57,529 nucleotides of DNA, from NCBI GenBank assembly GCA_964620425.1, contig CAZUGV010000011.1, forward strand, positions 1-57,529, given 5' to 3'. Positions within the stretch are counted from its first letter, which is position 1. Each line of letters starts with the position of its first letter. This document shows positions 34,406 to 43,311 of this stretch, one piece after another. Position numbers and translations under genes: made by a program. The DNA is from DASXUG01 sp964620425. GTDB lineage: Bacteria; Pseudomonadota; Gammaproteobacteria; Burkholderiales; Methylophilaceae. Under the pieces are notes generated by a model, which had not been told where the DNA came from, made no database searches, and saw only the letters and a program-made list of their open reading frames with translations.

Positions 34406-35266
34406 TTAAGCAGCCACAAATTGATGGAAATATTCGGTTAATGCGTTGGCATCAAATTCACCTTCTACAAAGAAAGGTGGCATGTCGTATTGCATAAATA
34501 AAGCCTGAATCGCCGCACGGCGGTCTTCAAAGTTTTGGATAATTTGGTCACGTAAAGACTTACGTAAAAACAAGGTACGTTGTGCGCCCGATTCGCAATC
34601 TGTCACACTGGTAATGCCAAACTCAGGTAGGTTTTTGTATTCAGCGGCATCCCACAACACAATCGGCACAATATGGTGGCGTAGTAGCAACGATAACGCA
34701 CTTTCTAGCTCGGGTAGCGGCATATGAAAGTCCGAAATCAAAAATACCAACGAGCGTTCGCGTGGTAAATAGCGGTGAACCTCAACTAAACCTTGCCCGC
34801 CAACAGGTTGGGGATGATAGCTTTTTAATTTTTCCACTAGCTCAAGCGCATAATGCGGCTTGAATGATTGTACTGAAATCCAATCTTCGCGGACTACTTC
34901 ATCAAAACCAATCAAGCCAAAAGGGTCGTGATTGTGGCTTGCAGATTGCGCAATAGAGGCTGTAATTTGCGCCGCAGTGGTAATTTTTCGTTGTTGATGC
35001 CCAAAATTCATGGAGCCTGATAAATCAGTAATGGCATACACCGGGGTGGCGCTTTTTTGATTGAAAATACGCACATACACCTGCTCCATCGGGTCGCGGA
35101 TGGTTTGGCGTATATCAATGCGGCGCGGGTCAGGGTAAGAAAGTAGCGTGGTATGCCCACGAAACTCCATGCCCATGCCGCGCTGGGTGCTGGCGTGTCG
35201 GCCGCCGTGGCGTCCGCGTGAACGCCAACCGATGTGGTAACTAAATTCTGGAATATCAGAAATCAT
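34406..35266 (-). CDS. mxaS: MxaS, DUF58 protein
   Basis: A 286-residue cytoplasmic DUF58 protein with a VWA-like fold. After a basic start, a MIDAS-type sequence AITDLSGSMNF appears near residue 85, followed by SLVFLISDFHMPLPEL. DUF58 proteins work with MoxR ATPases, here MxaR, encoded 24 bp upstream. Its role in methanol dehydrogenase assembly is inferred from the cluster. Confidence 0.85.
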   Translation of the reverse strand: MISDIPEFSYHIGWRSRGRHGGRHASTQRGMGMEFRGHTTLLSYPDPRRIDIRQTIRDPMEQVYVRIFNQKSATPVYAITDLSGSMNFGHQQRKITTAAQITASIAQSASHNHDPFGLIGFDEVVREDWISVQSFKPHYALELVEKLKSYHPQPVGGQGLVEVHRYLPRERSLVFLISDFHMPLPELESALSLLLRHHIVPIVLWDAAEYKNLPEFGITSVTDCESGAQRTLFLRKSLRDQIIQNFEDRRAAIQALFMQYDMPPFFVEGEFDANALTEYFHQFVAA

Positions 35267-35290
35267 GGTTAAATTTTTGCATTAAAGCGA

Positions 35291-36307
35291 CTAAGGCGCA
35301 GAAATCGCGTTCACAATACCAGAAAGCAACTCACGCGCAATTTCCGTGCGGCGCATTTCATACACAGGGCTAAATACCAAACGATGCGCCACGGTTTCTT
35401 GAAATACCGCGTGAATATCTTCAGGAATCACAGCTTCACGATTATTTAACCAAGCGTTGACACGCGCTGCGCGTAACATCATCGCCATGCCGCGTGGGCT
35501 AGCGCCCGCCAATACTAGACGACTCATTTCCACACCGCTCACTTTTACACCAAAGCTAGTGGGCGATTTGGTCGCACGCCACAAGTTGAGCGCGTATTGG
35601 CGTAGGGTAGGGCTGGCCTGTATTGAGTTTTGTAGCGTATTTGAGAAGTTATTTAACTGATCAAACTGCAACACATTCTCAGGCAAGGTTTCGATCAACG
35701 CATCCACGTTATGGAACTTGGTATCAAATACTAATGATTCCATAATCGCCGCATCATCAGGCACGACAATGGGAATTTCCATCATAAAACGGTCACGTGC
35801 CGCAGATGGAATCTCAAAGGTTTCTTCTTTTTCCACTTGGTTGCGGTCAGCAAATACCAACATATGTGGGAAATAATGCTCTTTGTTAAACGCAGTCAGT
35901 GAACGCTCTGCCATCACGCGAAGCAATAATGAGTGAACTTGTGGGCGCGCACGGTTAATTTCGTTAAAGAAAAATACCGATAAATTCTCGCCAGACATCA
36001 ATAAGGGTCCTGGGCTAACATGCGGTTTTCCATCCTCACCCAAGTAAGTGTGGTACACCAAATCATTTGGCATTAAATCAATCGTGCCTTCAATCCGTTG
36101 ATAGCCACCACCGATACAGCGCGTAAAAGCGCGTAATAGCGTGGTTTTACCCACCCCAACGTCACCCTCAAGCAACACATGACCACGCGAGAAAATCGCA
36201 GTGGTAATGGCGCGAATCGGCGATTGTTGGCCTACTACCACCTTGTTGATTTCAGTTTCTAGGGTTTGTGCATGCACGCGCCAATCGGCTAAAAGACGGT
36301 CACTCAT
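35291..36307 (-). CDS. mxaR: MxaR, MoxR-family AAA ATPase
   Basis: A 338-residue AAA+ ATPase of the MoxR group, thought to act as a chaperone in cofactor insertion. Walker A GDVGVGKTT (about 47-55), Walker B region SVFFFNEINRARPQ (about 108-121) and the sensor segment FADRNQVE are visible. The Walker B reads NEIN where most MoxR proteins have DEIN, so the Mg-coordinating aspartate is an asparagine. It is the first gene of the mxaRSACKL run. Confidence 0.9.
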   Translation of the reverse strand: MSDRLLADWRVHAQTLETEINKVVVGQQSPIRAITTAIFSRGHVLLEGDVGVGKTTLLRAFTRCIGGGYQRIEGTIDLMPNDLVYHTYLGEDGKPHVSPGPLLMSGENLSVFFFNEINRARPQVHSLLLRVMAERSLTAFNKEHYFPHMLVFADRNQVEKEETFEIPSAARDRFMMEIPIVVPDDAAIMESLVFDTKFHNVDALIETLPENVLQFDQLNNFSNTLQNSIQASPTLRQYALNLWRATKSPTSFGVKVSGVEMSRLVLAGASPRGMAMMLRAARVNAWLNNREAVIPEDIHAVFQETVAHRLVFSPVYEMRRTEIARELLSGIVNAISAP

Positions 36308-36511
36308 TGACTTTCCTGACGTTAAAAGGTTAAAAATTTACAATTCATTTACATTTATATTGCAATATTAACCGTATTTTTGTCGGGTGTAAACAGATCT
36401 GTATACCCCTAATCAAAATCAGGTGTTTTCTTGAAACTATGAATAATACTTTCGTAAATTGTCATTTCCAGCGAAAATAGCGTTTGATTCATTTTAGCTG
36501 GCTTATTGAGA

Positions 36512-37027
36512 ATGCAAAAACAAAATAGTTTTACCTTTGAAGAATTGCTCACCTGTGGGCGTGGAGAAATGTTTGGCGAGGGCAATGCGCAGCTGCCATT
36601 ACCGCCCATGTTGATGTTTGATCGTATTGTTTCTATCACCGAAGAAGGTGGGAAATATGGCAACGGTCAGATTATTGCAGAGCTAGATATTAAACCTGAT
36701 ATGTGGTTTTTTGGGTGCCATTTTACGGGTGACCCAGTGATGCCAGGTTGCTTGGGTTTAGATGCAATGTGGCAGTTGGTCGGTTTTTATCTCGGCTGGA
36801 TGGGCGGGCCAGGTCGTGGCCGCGCTTTAGGCTGTGGCGAGGTTAAATTTAGTGGTCAAGTGTTGCCAACTGGCAAAATGATTACTTACCGAATTGATTT
36901 GAAACGCGTCATGATGCGTAAATTGGTGATGGGTATTGCTGATGCCACCATGGAATTAGATGGTCGAGAAATCTACGCGGCAAAAGATTTGCGTGTGGGT
37001 TTGTTCACTAGAACTGATAATTTTTAG
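36512..37027 (+). CDS. fabA: 3-hydroxydecanoyl-ACP dehydratase/isomerase
   Basis: Introduces the cis double bond in anaerobic-type unsaturated fatty acid synthesis. About 171 residues, equal to E. coli FabA. The active-site histidine is in WFFGCHFTGDPVMPGCLGLDAMWQ (seen in short pieces, about 66-89), and the N-terminus FTFEELLTCGRGEMFG is typical. The ATG at 36512 fits the family length; an in-frame TTG is at 36506. fabB follows 81 bp later. Confidence 0.96.
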   Translation: MQKQNSFTFEELLTCGRGEMFGEGNAQLPLPPMLMFDRIVSITEEGGKYGNGQIIAELDIKPDMWFFGCHFTGDPVMPGCLGLDAMWQLVGFYLGWMGGPGRGRALGCGEVKFSGQVLPTGKMITYRIDLKRVMMRKLVMGIADATMELDGREIYAAKDLRVGLFTRTDNF

Positions 37028-37108
37028 TTTTACGCGGACAGAAATTTCTAAGCAATAATTGGTTTTAAGTAGTCGGTTGTAAATGTTTATTTTGATGAGG
37101 AGAGCACG

Positions 37109-38347
37109 ATGTTACGTCGTGTAGTGATTACAGGCTTTGGCATAGTTTCTAGCCTTGGCAATAATAAAGCAGAAGTTAAAGATAGTTTGTACCATGGTCG
37201 TTCAGGCATTACTTATCAGCCAGAATATGCCGAGCGTGGTATGCGCTCGCAGGTGGCAGGGTCTGTTAAAAATCTTGATATTGAGGCTTTAATTGATCGC
37301 AAACTTTTACGATTTATGGCCAAGGGTCATGCGTACGCTTGGATTGCACTTCAAGAAGCCATTGCAGACGCAAAGCTTGTTGAAGAGCAGGTATCCAATG
37401 TGCGTACAGGCATTATTGTTGGCGGCGGTGGCCCATCTACCGAAAGCATTGAAGAAAGCAATGCGGTGTTTGCTGAAAAAGGCATTCGTCGCGTTGGGCC
37501 ATACATGGTGACGAAGGCAATGTGCAGTGGAATCGTGGCGACTTTAGCCACTGGTGCAAAAATTAAAGGTGTAAATTACGGTATAAGTTCCGCATGCTCT
37601 ACGAGTGCACACTGTATTGGCGCTGGGGTAGAGCAAATTCAACTCGGCAAACAAGATATTATTTTTGCGGGTGGTGGTGAAGAAGAACATTGGAGCTTAT
37701 CTTATTTGTTCGATGCGATGGGTGCCATGTCCAGCAAGTATAACGATACGCCAGAAAAAGCCAGTCGCACTTATGACGCAAACCGCGATGGCTTTGTGAT
37801 TTCAGGCGGCGGCGGCATCGTGGTGCTAGAAGAGTACGAACATGCCAAAGCGCGTGGCGCGAAAATCTATGCAGAAGTCGTGGGCTACGGCGCAACCTCT
37901 GATGGCTACGACATGGTGGCACCAAGTGGCGAGGGTGCTGTGCGCTGTATGCAATTGGCGTTGCAAGGTCATGACGGCAACAAAATCGAAAAAGTCGATT
38001 ACATCAACACGCATGGTACATCAACCCCAGTGGGTGATACCAAAGAGCTTGAGGCGATTCGTGAGGTGTTTGGTTTAAATAATCCTGTGGCGATTGCTTC
38101 AACCAAATCACTCTCAGGCCATGCGCTTGGCGCGGCAGGTGTGAATGAAGCCATTTACACCTTGATTATGATGGAAAACAACTTTATTGCCGCTTCTGCC
38201 AATATCGAAACGCTAGACCCCGTGGCAGAAGGTATGAATATCGTGCGTCAACGGATTGATAATGTAAAAATCGAAACAGCACTCTCTAACAGCTTTGGTT
38301 TTGGTGGCACTAACGCTACTTTGACGCTTTCAACCAAAGGCTTGTAG
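37109..38347 (+). CDS. fabB: 3-oxoacyl-ACP synthase I
   Basis: A condensing enzyme that elongates the unsaturated intermediate made by FabA. 412 residues with the catalytic cysteine in SSACSTSAHC (about 162), the first histidine in NTHGTSTPVGD (about 301) and the second in KSLSGHALGAAG (about 336). A typical FabA-FabB pair, likely an operon. The ATG at 37109 has a GAGGAGAG site. Confidence 0.96.
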   Translation: MLRRVVITGFGIVSSLGNNKAEVKDSLYHGRSGITYQPEYAERGMRSQVAGSVKNLDIEALIDRKLLRFMAKGHAYAWIALQEAIADAKLVEEQVSNVRTGIIVGGGGPSTESIEESNAVFAEKGIRRVGPYMVTKAMCSGIVATLATGAKIKGVNYGISSACSTSAHCIGAGVEQIQLGKQDIIFAGGGEEEHWSLSYLFDAMGAMSSKYNDTPEKASRTYDANRDGFVISGGGGIVVLEEYEHAKARGAKIYAEVVGYGATSDGYDMVAPSGEGAVRCMQLALQGHDGNKIEKVDYINTHGTSTPVGDTKELEAIREVFGLNNPVAIASTKSLSGHALGAAGVNEAIYTLIMMENNFIAASANIETLDPVAEGMNIVRQRIDNVKIETALSNSFGFGGTNATLTLSTKGL

Positions 38348-38392
38348 TTACTCGCGTGGCAAATTCGCGTATTAGCAAGGTGGGCATTTGTA

Positions 38393-39196
38393 ATGGCTAA
38401 TCAGCCTATTGTTTCAGGCTTTGCCTCCAAAGCGCTCGCAGTATGTCTATTGCTTAGTGCATGCGGTGCGCAAGCGGATGCTGCTTGGGAAAACACCAAT
38501 GCCCTTGCCAATGGGGGCGATTCTAAAGCGCAACTCAAATTGGCAGATGCCTATTATTCTGGCAAAAATGGCGTTGAGCGCAGTTGTGAGCAAGCCATTT
38601 ACTGGTTTGAACGCGCGGCAAAAAATCAGCTGGATATGGGTATCGATATTGCCAGTTATAACCTAGGTCAAGTTTATGCGGACAATACTTGCCCAGAATA
38701 CAGCATAGAGCAATCCGCATATTGGTATGAAGTAGCCGCCAATCGCGGGGTGCCTGCCGCACAAACAGCCATCGGCTTAGCCTACTTGCAGGGCGTAGGT
38801 GTAGAGAAAAATAGCAAGTCAGCGCTTGGCTGGTTTCAAATGGCGGCAAAACAAGAAAATGCCGCCGCGCAGATTCAATTGGCGCAAATGTACCTAAGTG
38901 GTACTGGCGTAACAAAAAGTATAGAAGAGGCTTATTTCTGGATGGAAAAAGCCGCGCGTCGTGGAGATGTAGAAGGGCAAGCCCGCCTAGCGCAATGGTA
39001 CTCTAACGATCGCAATAAAATGCAAGATAATATCCTCGCCTATGTGTGGGCAAGCATTGCCGCCACTAAAACAGGCGATACTCAGTTTGTCGGCGAGCTG
39101 GAAAAAAGGCTGAATAAACCCGACCTAAAACTCGCAAAACGCTTAATCGCTAATTGTATGAAAACCGATTACCGCGAATGTGATTACGAGCGTTAG
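38393..39196 (+). CDS. Sel1-repeat lipoprotein
   Basis: A 267-residue protein with a lipobox LLLSAC (cysteine near residue 24), so a probable lipoprotein. The remainder is Sel1-type tandem helical repeats: AQLKLADAYYSGKNGV, SYNLGQVYADN, AQTAIGLAYLQGVGV, AQIQLAQMYLSGTGV and GQARLAQWYSN. Such repeats bind partner proteins; no partner is evident. It is 45 bp after fabB on the same strand, possibly read through from it. Confidence 0.88.
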   Translation: MANQPIVSGFASKALAVCLLLSACGAQADAAWENTNALANGGDSKAQLKLADAYYSGKNGVERSCEQAIYWFERAAKNQLDMGIDIASYNLGQVYADNTCPEYSIEQSAYWYEVAANRGVPAAQTAIGLAYLQGVGVEKNSKSALGWFQMAAKQENAAAQIQLAQMYLSGTGVTKSIEEAYFWMEKAARRGDVEGQARLAQWYSNDRNKMQDNILAYVWASIAATKTGDTQFVGELEKRLNKPDLKLAKRLIANCMKTDYRECDYER

Positions 39197-39206
39197 TTGT
39201 TACAAA

Positions 39207-39857
39207 TTAGCGTGAGAACGTATTTCTACGAAGCATCAATAAGCTGATGCCAGCTAAAAGTAGGGCATAACTTGATGGTTCGGGTACTTGACCAGTAAGT
39301 GATATAGAGCCACCAGGGTTTATTTGTAATCCACCATCTTTCGCTTCAACATTTCCTGTAACTGGTGGCTTGTCGCAATTAAATCCACTAATACTCACAC
39401 ATACACCTGCACTATTTGGTGGGTTTTGATTGTTGTTGCTTGTGTTCTCGTTCCCGCTGAAATTAAGCACTGAGCCTGCGCTAAAGGTGATCTGTGTTCC
39501 ATTTAATGCAAACACATTTGAACCGATATTGAATGTTCCGCTTACGAAAATTTTACCTGTTGTTTGAAACGTCAAGCGAGAATATAAATTCAATGTTCCA
39601 TCTAAATGAATATCGCCAGTTGCAAGAATAAAGATTGAGTCTTGGCTAGTTAACCCGGAAAAGTCTAGCGTCCCGTCTGTTCCAAGGTCGAAAGTGGTGA
39701 AGTTGAAGGTTTGGTTGTTACTAGCGTTTAATGTAAGTGCGTTGTTGAGTGTAAAAGCGCCATCGGCACCCGTTGAAGTCAACGCATAAGCATTATTTAA
39801 ACTAACTAGCATCAATATACTTAGCGCCCCAGCCCACTTTGCCAACAGTCTTTGCAT
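39207..39857 (-). CDS. PEP-CTERM sorting domain protein
   Basis: A secreted protein of 216 residues. The signal peptide is cut near NNAYA-LT. The middle is low-complexity, rich in Asn, Thr, Ser and Gly with repeated short beta-strand phrases (TLNASNNQTFNF, LDFSGLTSQDSIFIL), suggesting a beta-helix. The C-terminus VPEPSSYALLLAGISLLML followed by RR is a canonical PEP-CTERM sorting signal. Function is unknown; it is probably part of an exosortase-processed extracellular layer. Confidence 0.85.
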   Translation of the reverse strand: MQRLLAKWAGALSILMLVSLNNAYALTSTGADGAFTLNNALTLNASNNQTFNFTTFDLGTDGTLDFSGLTSQDSIFILATGDIHLDGTLNLYSRLTFQTTGKIFVSGTFNIGSNVFALNGTQITFSAGSVLNFSGNENTSNNNQNPPNSAGVCVSISGFNCDKPPVTGNVEAKDGGLQINPGGSISLTGQVPEPSSYALLLAGISLLMLRRNTFSR

Positions 39858-39960
39858 GATAATCTCTCAAGTAATGTTTACATGCATTATATCTATGTGG
39901 CAGTGTGACATTATGAAGAGTATGTGATACTTTTTGGTATGACTATAGCCAGATTATGCG

Positions 39961-40329
39961 TTAAACAATCAACGCAGCCAGCACCTTTCTACCCTCACTC
40001 ATCAATATATTGTAAGTTCTGCAAGCTGCATCGGTGCTCATACATTCAACAGGGATGCCTTTTTCTGTTAAGGCGACCGTCAGTTTGGGGTGGATAAAAC
40101 GATGCGTCCCGCCTGTACCTAGCAACACGACTTCTGGCTGGTAGTTGGCGATTCGCGCAAAGTCATCGGGACTCAGTTCATCAAATTTGGTCACTTGCCA
40201 ATCGGTGATGACATCTGTTGGTAACACAATCACGCTATGCTGATAACGCTGGTGGTTAATCGAAACCGCCCCAGACTGGTAGGCGGTAATGAGTTGATTT
40301 CCTTCTGCTTGTGTGAGGTGTAGCTTCAT
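39961..40329 (-). CDS. Mth938-like domain protein (DUF498)
   Basis: A compact 122-residue cytoplasmic protein of the Mth938/DUF498 family. VVLLGTGGTHRFIHP and the C-terminal MSTDAACRTYNILMSEGR are diagnostic. The human relative NDUFAF3 aids complex I assembly, but the bacterial role is not established. It is divergent from alaA. Confidence 0.88.
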   Translation of the reverse strand: MKLHLTQAEGNQLITAYQSGAVSINHQRYQHSVIVLPTDVITDWQVTKFDELSPDDFARIANYQPEVVLLGTGGTHRFIHPKLTVALTEKGIPVECMSTDAACRTYNILMSEGRKVLAALIV

Positions 40330-40434
40330 GGCTGGCGAGGTCTTTCATTGCCCTAAGTGGGCGCTACAGGTTAAAATGCCTATTTTACTCTTTTGCAAGC
40401 AATTAGGCTTGCAAAGGCTTAGTCAGCAAGCTTA

Positions 40435-41688
40435 ATGCAAAGGCAAAGTACAGTGGGGCCAATACTTAAATCGCTAAAATTAAAAAACGTCTGTTATGAC
40501 ATTCGCGGGCCTGTCTTGCAGCGCGCCAAAGCGATGGAGGAAGATGGGCATCGTATTATCAAGCTCAACATTGGCAACCCCGCGCCATTTGGCTTTGCCG
40601 CGCCAGAAGAGATTCTGCAAGACGTGATTCACAATATGGATCAAGCTTCTGGCTATACCGATTCCAAAGGCTTGTTCGCGGCGCGTAAAGCGATTATGCA
40701 TTACAGCCAGCAGAAGAAGATATCAGGCGTGACGATTGATGACATTATCGTTGGCAATGGCGTTTCAGAGCTGATTGTGATGTCGATGCAAGCGCTGTTA
40801 AACAATGGCGACCAAGTGTTGGTGCCGATGCCAGATTATCCATTATGGACGGCGGCAGTGACTTTAGCAGGCGGTACAGCGCGTCATTATGTGTGTGATG
40901 AGGAATCTGGCTGGCTGCCTGATTTGAAAGATATTGAATCAAAAATCACCGCCAATACACGCGGCATTGTGATTATTAACCCGAATAATCCAACTGGGGC
41001 TTTGTACCCAGAAGAAACATTGCTTGGCATTATCGAAATCGCGCGTCATCATGGTTTGGTGGTGTTTGCAGATGAAATCTACGACAAAGTGCTGTATGAC
41101 GGTAATACGCACACTTCAATTGCATCGCTCGCAGATGATGTGTTGTTTGTTACCTTTAATGGCTTATCAAAAAATTATCGTACCTGTGGTTATCGCTCAG
41201 GTTGGATGATTGTTTCAGGCGAGAAAAAACACGCGGCCGATTATATCGAAGGCTTGAATATGCTGGCCTCGATGCGTTTGTGTGCTAATGTGCCTGGACA
41301 GTTGGGCATACAAACGGCATTAGGTGGTTATCAAAGTATTGATGATTTGGTGGCACCCACTGGGCGACTATGCAAACAGCGCGACTTGGCCTATGAAATG
41401 CTAACGGCGATTCCTGGCGTGAGTTGCGTTAAGCCCAAGGCCGCGATGTATTTGTTTCCTAAATTAGACCCTGCGATTTATCCGATTGAAGATGACCAGC
41501 AATTTATTTTAGATTTGTTGTTAGAGGAAAAAGTATTGTTGGTGCAAGGCACTGGTTTTAATTGGAAAAAGCCAGATCATTTCCGCGTAGTGTTCTTACC
41601 CAATGTGGAAGACCTCACTGAAGCGATTACGCGTATTGCGCGGTTTTTGGAAAGTTATCGTAAGAAGCACGCGACTAAAAAAGCGTAA
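40435..41688 (+). CDS. alaA: Glutamate-pyruvate aminotransferase AlaA type
   Basis: A PLP-dependent class I/II aminotransferase of 417 residues making alanine or related amino acids. Landmarks: HRIIKLNIGNPAPFGF near the N-terminus, INPNNPTGALYP, FADEIYDKVLYD and the PLP lysine in FNGLSKNYRTCGYR (about 248). The AlaA identity is supported by its place directly upstream of hom, as in many betaproteobacteria. It lies 33 bp before hom. Confidence 0.9.
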   Translation: MQRQSTVGPILKSLKLKNVCYDIRGPVLQRAKAMEEDGHRIIKLNIGNPAPFGFAAPEEILQDVIHNMDQASGYTDSKGLFAARKAIMHYSQQKKISGVTIDDIIVGNGVSELIVMSMQALLNNGDQVLVPMPDYPLWTAAVTLAGGTARHYVCDEESGWLPDLKDIESKITANTRGIVIINPNNPTGALYPEETLLGIIEIARHHGLVVFADEIYDKVLYDGNTHTSIASLADDVLFVTFNGLSKNYRTCGYRSGWMIVSGEKKHAADYIEGLNMLASMRLCANVPGQLGIQTALGGYQSIDDLVAPTGRLCKQRDLAYEMLTAIPGVSCVKPKAAMYLFPKLDPAIYPIEDDQQFILDLLLEEKVLLVQGTGFNWKKPDHFRVVFLPNVEDLTEAITRIARFLESYRKKHATKKA

Positions 41689-41721
41689 CGAAATAAAGTA
41701 TAAAGAAAGTTGATTGATTAG

Positions 41722-43038
41722 ATGATGAAAGTTCTTAAAGTAGGTTTGCTTGGTATCGGCACTGTTGGTGGCGGTGTTTACAATGTGCTCACTCGAAATC
41801 AACACGAAATTTCACGCCGCTTAGGTGGCAACATTCAAGTGGTGCAAGTGGCAGACCGCAATCTTGAATTGGCTAAGCAAGTCACTGGCGGCAATGTTGC
41901 GCTGACGGATGATGCTTTTGCTGTTGTGAATAACCCTGAGGTTAATGTTGTTGTCGAGTTGATTGGCGGTTATACAGTCGCTAAAGAGTTAGTGATGACA
42001 GCCATTGCCAATGGTAAACACGTGGTTACCGCTAATAAAGCTCTGCTTGCGGTACATGGCAATGAGATTTTTAAAGCAGCGGCAGAGAAAAATGTGATTG
42101 TGGCTTATGAAGCTGCGGTTGCTGGTGGCATCCCAATTATCAAGGCGCTACGCGAGGGTTTGGGTGCAAACAAGATTGAATGGGTCGCAGGTATTATCAA
42201 TGGCACAACAAACTTTATCTTGACTGAAATGCGTGAAAAAGGCTTGGCTTTTGCTGATGTATTGGGCGAAGCGCAACGCTTAGGTTATGCTGAGGCTGAC
42301 CCTACGTTTGACGTGGAAGGCATTGATGCCGCACATAAACTCACCATCATGGCGGCCATTGCGTTTGGCGTGCCTTTGCAGTTTGAGAAGGCCTACACCG
42401 AAGGCATTACCAAGCTCACAGCTAAAGACATTAAATACGCAGAAGAGCTTGGCTACCGAGTTAAATTGCTCGGAATTAGTAAAAAGACTGAAGCAGGGGT
42501 GGAGTTGCGCGTGCATCCAACTTTAATTCCAGAGCAGCGCTTAATTGCCAACGTGAATGGCGCGATGAATGCAGTCGTAGTGAAGGGCGATGCAGTTGGC
42601 CCAACACTTTATTATGGTGCGGGTGCAGGTGCAGAGCCAACCGCAAGTTCAGTCGTTGCGGATTTAATTGATGTGGCGCGTGCGCAAAGTATTCCATTTG
42701 AATCTCGCGTACCGTATTTAGCTTACCAACCAAACAGCGTGAGCAATTTACCGATTTTAGACATTAGCGAAATTCATAGCGCGTATTACCTAAGTATGCG
42801 CGCAAGCGATAAACCTGGCGTATTGGCTGGTGTTACCAAAATTTTGGCAGACCGCGATATTTCAATTGATGCCATGTTGCAAAAAGAACCCGCAGATAAT
42901 GAAACAGAAGCAGATATTGTGATTTTGACGCACAAAACCATTGAGAAAAATATGGATGCGGCAATTTTTGAAATTGAAAGCTTGCTGGCGATGACTAGCA
43001 GACTGACCAAAATACGCGTTGAGGAGTTGTCAAAGTAG
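41722..43038 (+). CDS. hom: Homoserine dehydrogenase
   Basis: Reduces aspartate semialdehyde to homoserine, the branch point to threonine and methionine. 438 residues: NAD(P)-binding LGIGTVGGGVYNVL at the N-terminus, ANKALLAVHG, the catalytic-domain signature GIINGTTNFILTEM, and a C-terminal ACT domain (about 350-425, YLSMRASDKPGVLAGVTKIL) for feedback by threonine. Normally followed by thrC; here three exporter-like genes intervene. Confidence 0.97.
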   Translation: MMKVLKVGLLGIGTVGGGVYNVLTRNQHEISRRLGGNIQVVQVADRNLELAKQVTGGNVALTDDAFAVVNNPEVNVVVELIGGYTVAKELVMTAIANGKHVVTANKALLAVHGNEIFKAAAEKNVIVAYEAAVAGGIPIIKALREGLGANKIEWVAGIINGTTNFILTEMREKGLAFADVLGEAQRLGYAEADPTFDVEGIDAAHKLTIMAAIAFGVPLQFEKAYTEGITKLTAKDIKYAEELGYRVKLLGISKKTEAGVELRVHPTLIPEQRLIANVNGAMNAVVVKGDAVGPTLYYGAGAGAEPTASSVVADLIDVARAQSIPFESRVPYLAYQPNSVSNLPILDISEIHSAYYLSMRASDKPGVLAGVTKILADRDISIDAMLQKEPADNETEADIVILTHKTIEKNMDAAIFEIESLLAMTSRLTKIRVEELSK

Positions 43039-43043
43039 TTTTA

Positions 43044-43081
43044 AAGTTAATTGACTTAAGGGGTTTAAGTTAGACTAACTT
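43044..43081. repeat. Overlapping short inverted repeats after hom
   Basis: Three interlocking palindromes: AAGT-N6-ACTT (43044-43057), ACTTAA-GGGGT-TTAAGT (43054-43070) and AAGTTA-GAC-TAACTT (43067-43081). No T run follows, so it is not an obvious terminator. It could be a regulator site or RNA structure at the boundary with the following exporter-like genes. The rest of the gap up to 43311 shows no coding signal. Confidence 0.4.
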
Positions 43082-43311
43082 TACTGGGTGTTAATAACCT
43101 AGTTATCTCTAAAGCTATCACTTTCGCATTAAGTCATATGATCAAAGTAATCATGGATTTCGCAAGAAAAATCTGAATACAACACATGGTTTTTTTGTAG
43201 AACTATTTAAAGTCTAGAGTGCTCTTATGTCGGGTTGCGTTACAGTAAGATGATATTTTTGAGGTATTAAAGTGCACCGTTTGTTAAAGAAATCAGATTT
43301 TATGGGGTTCT

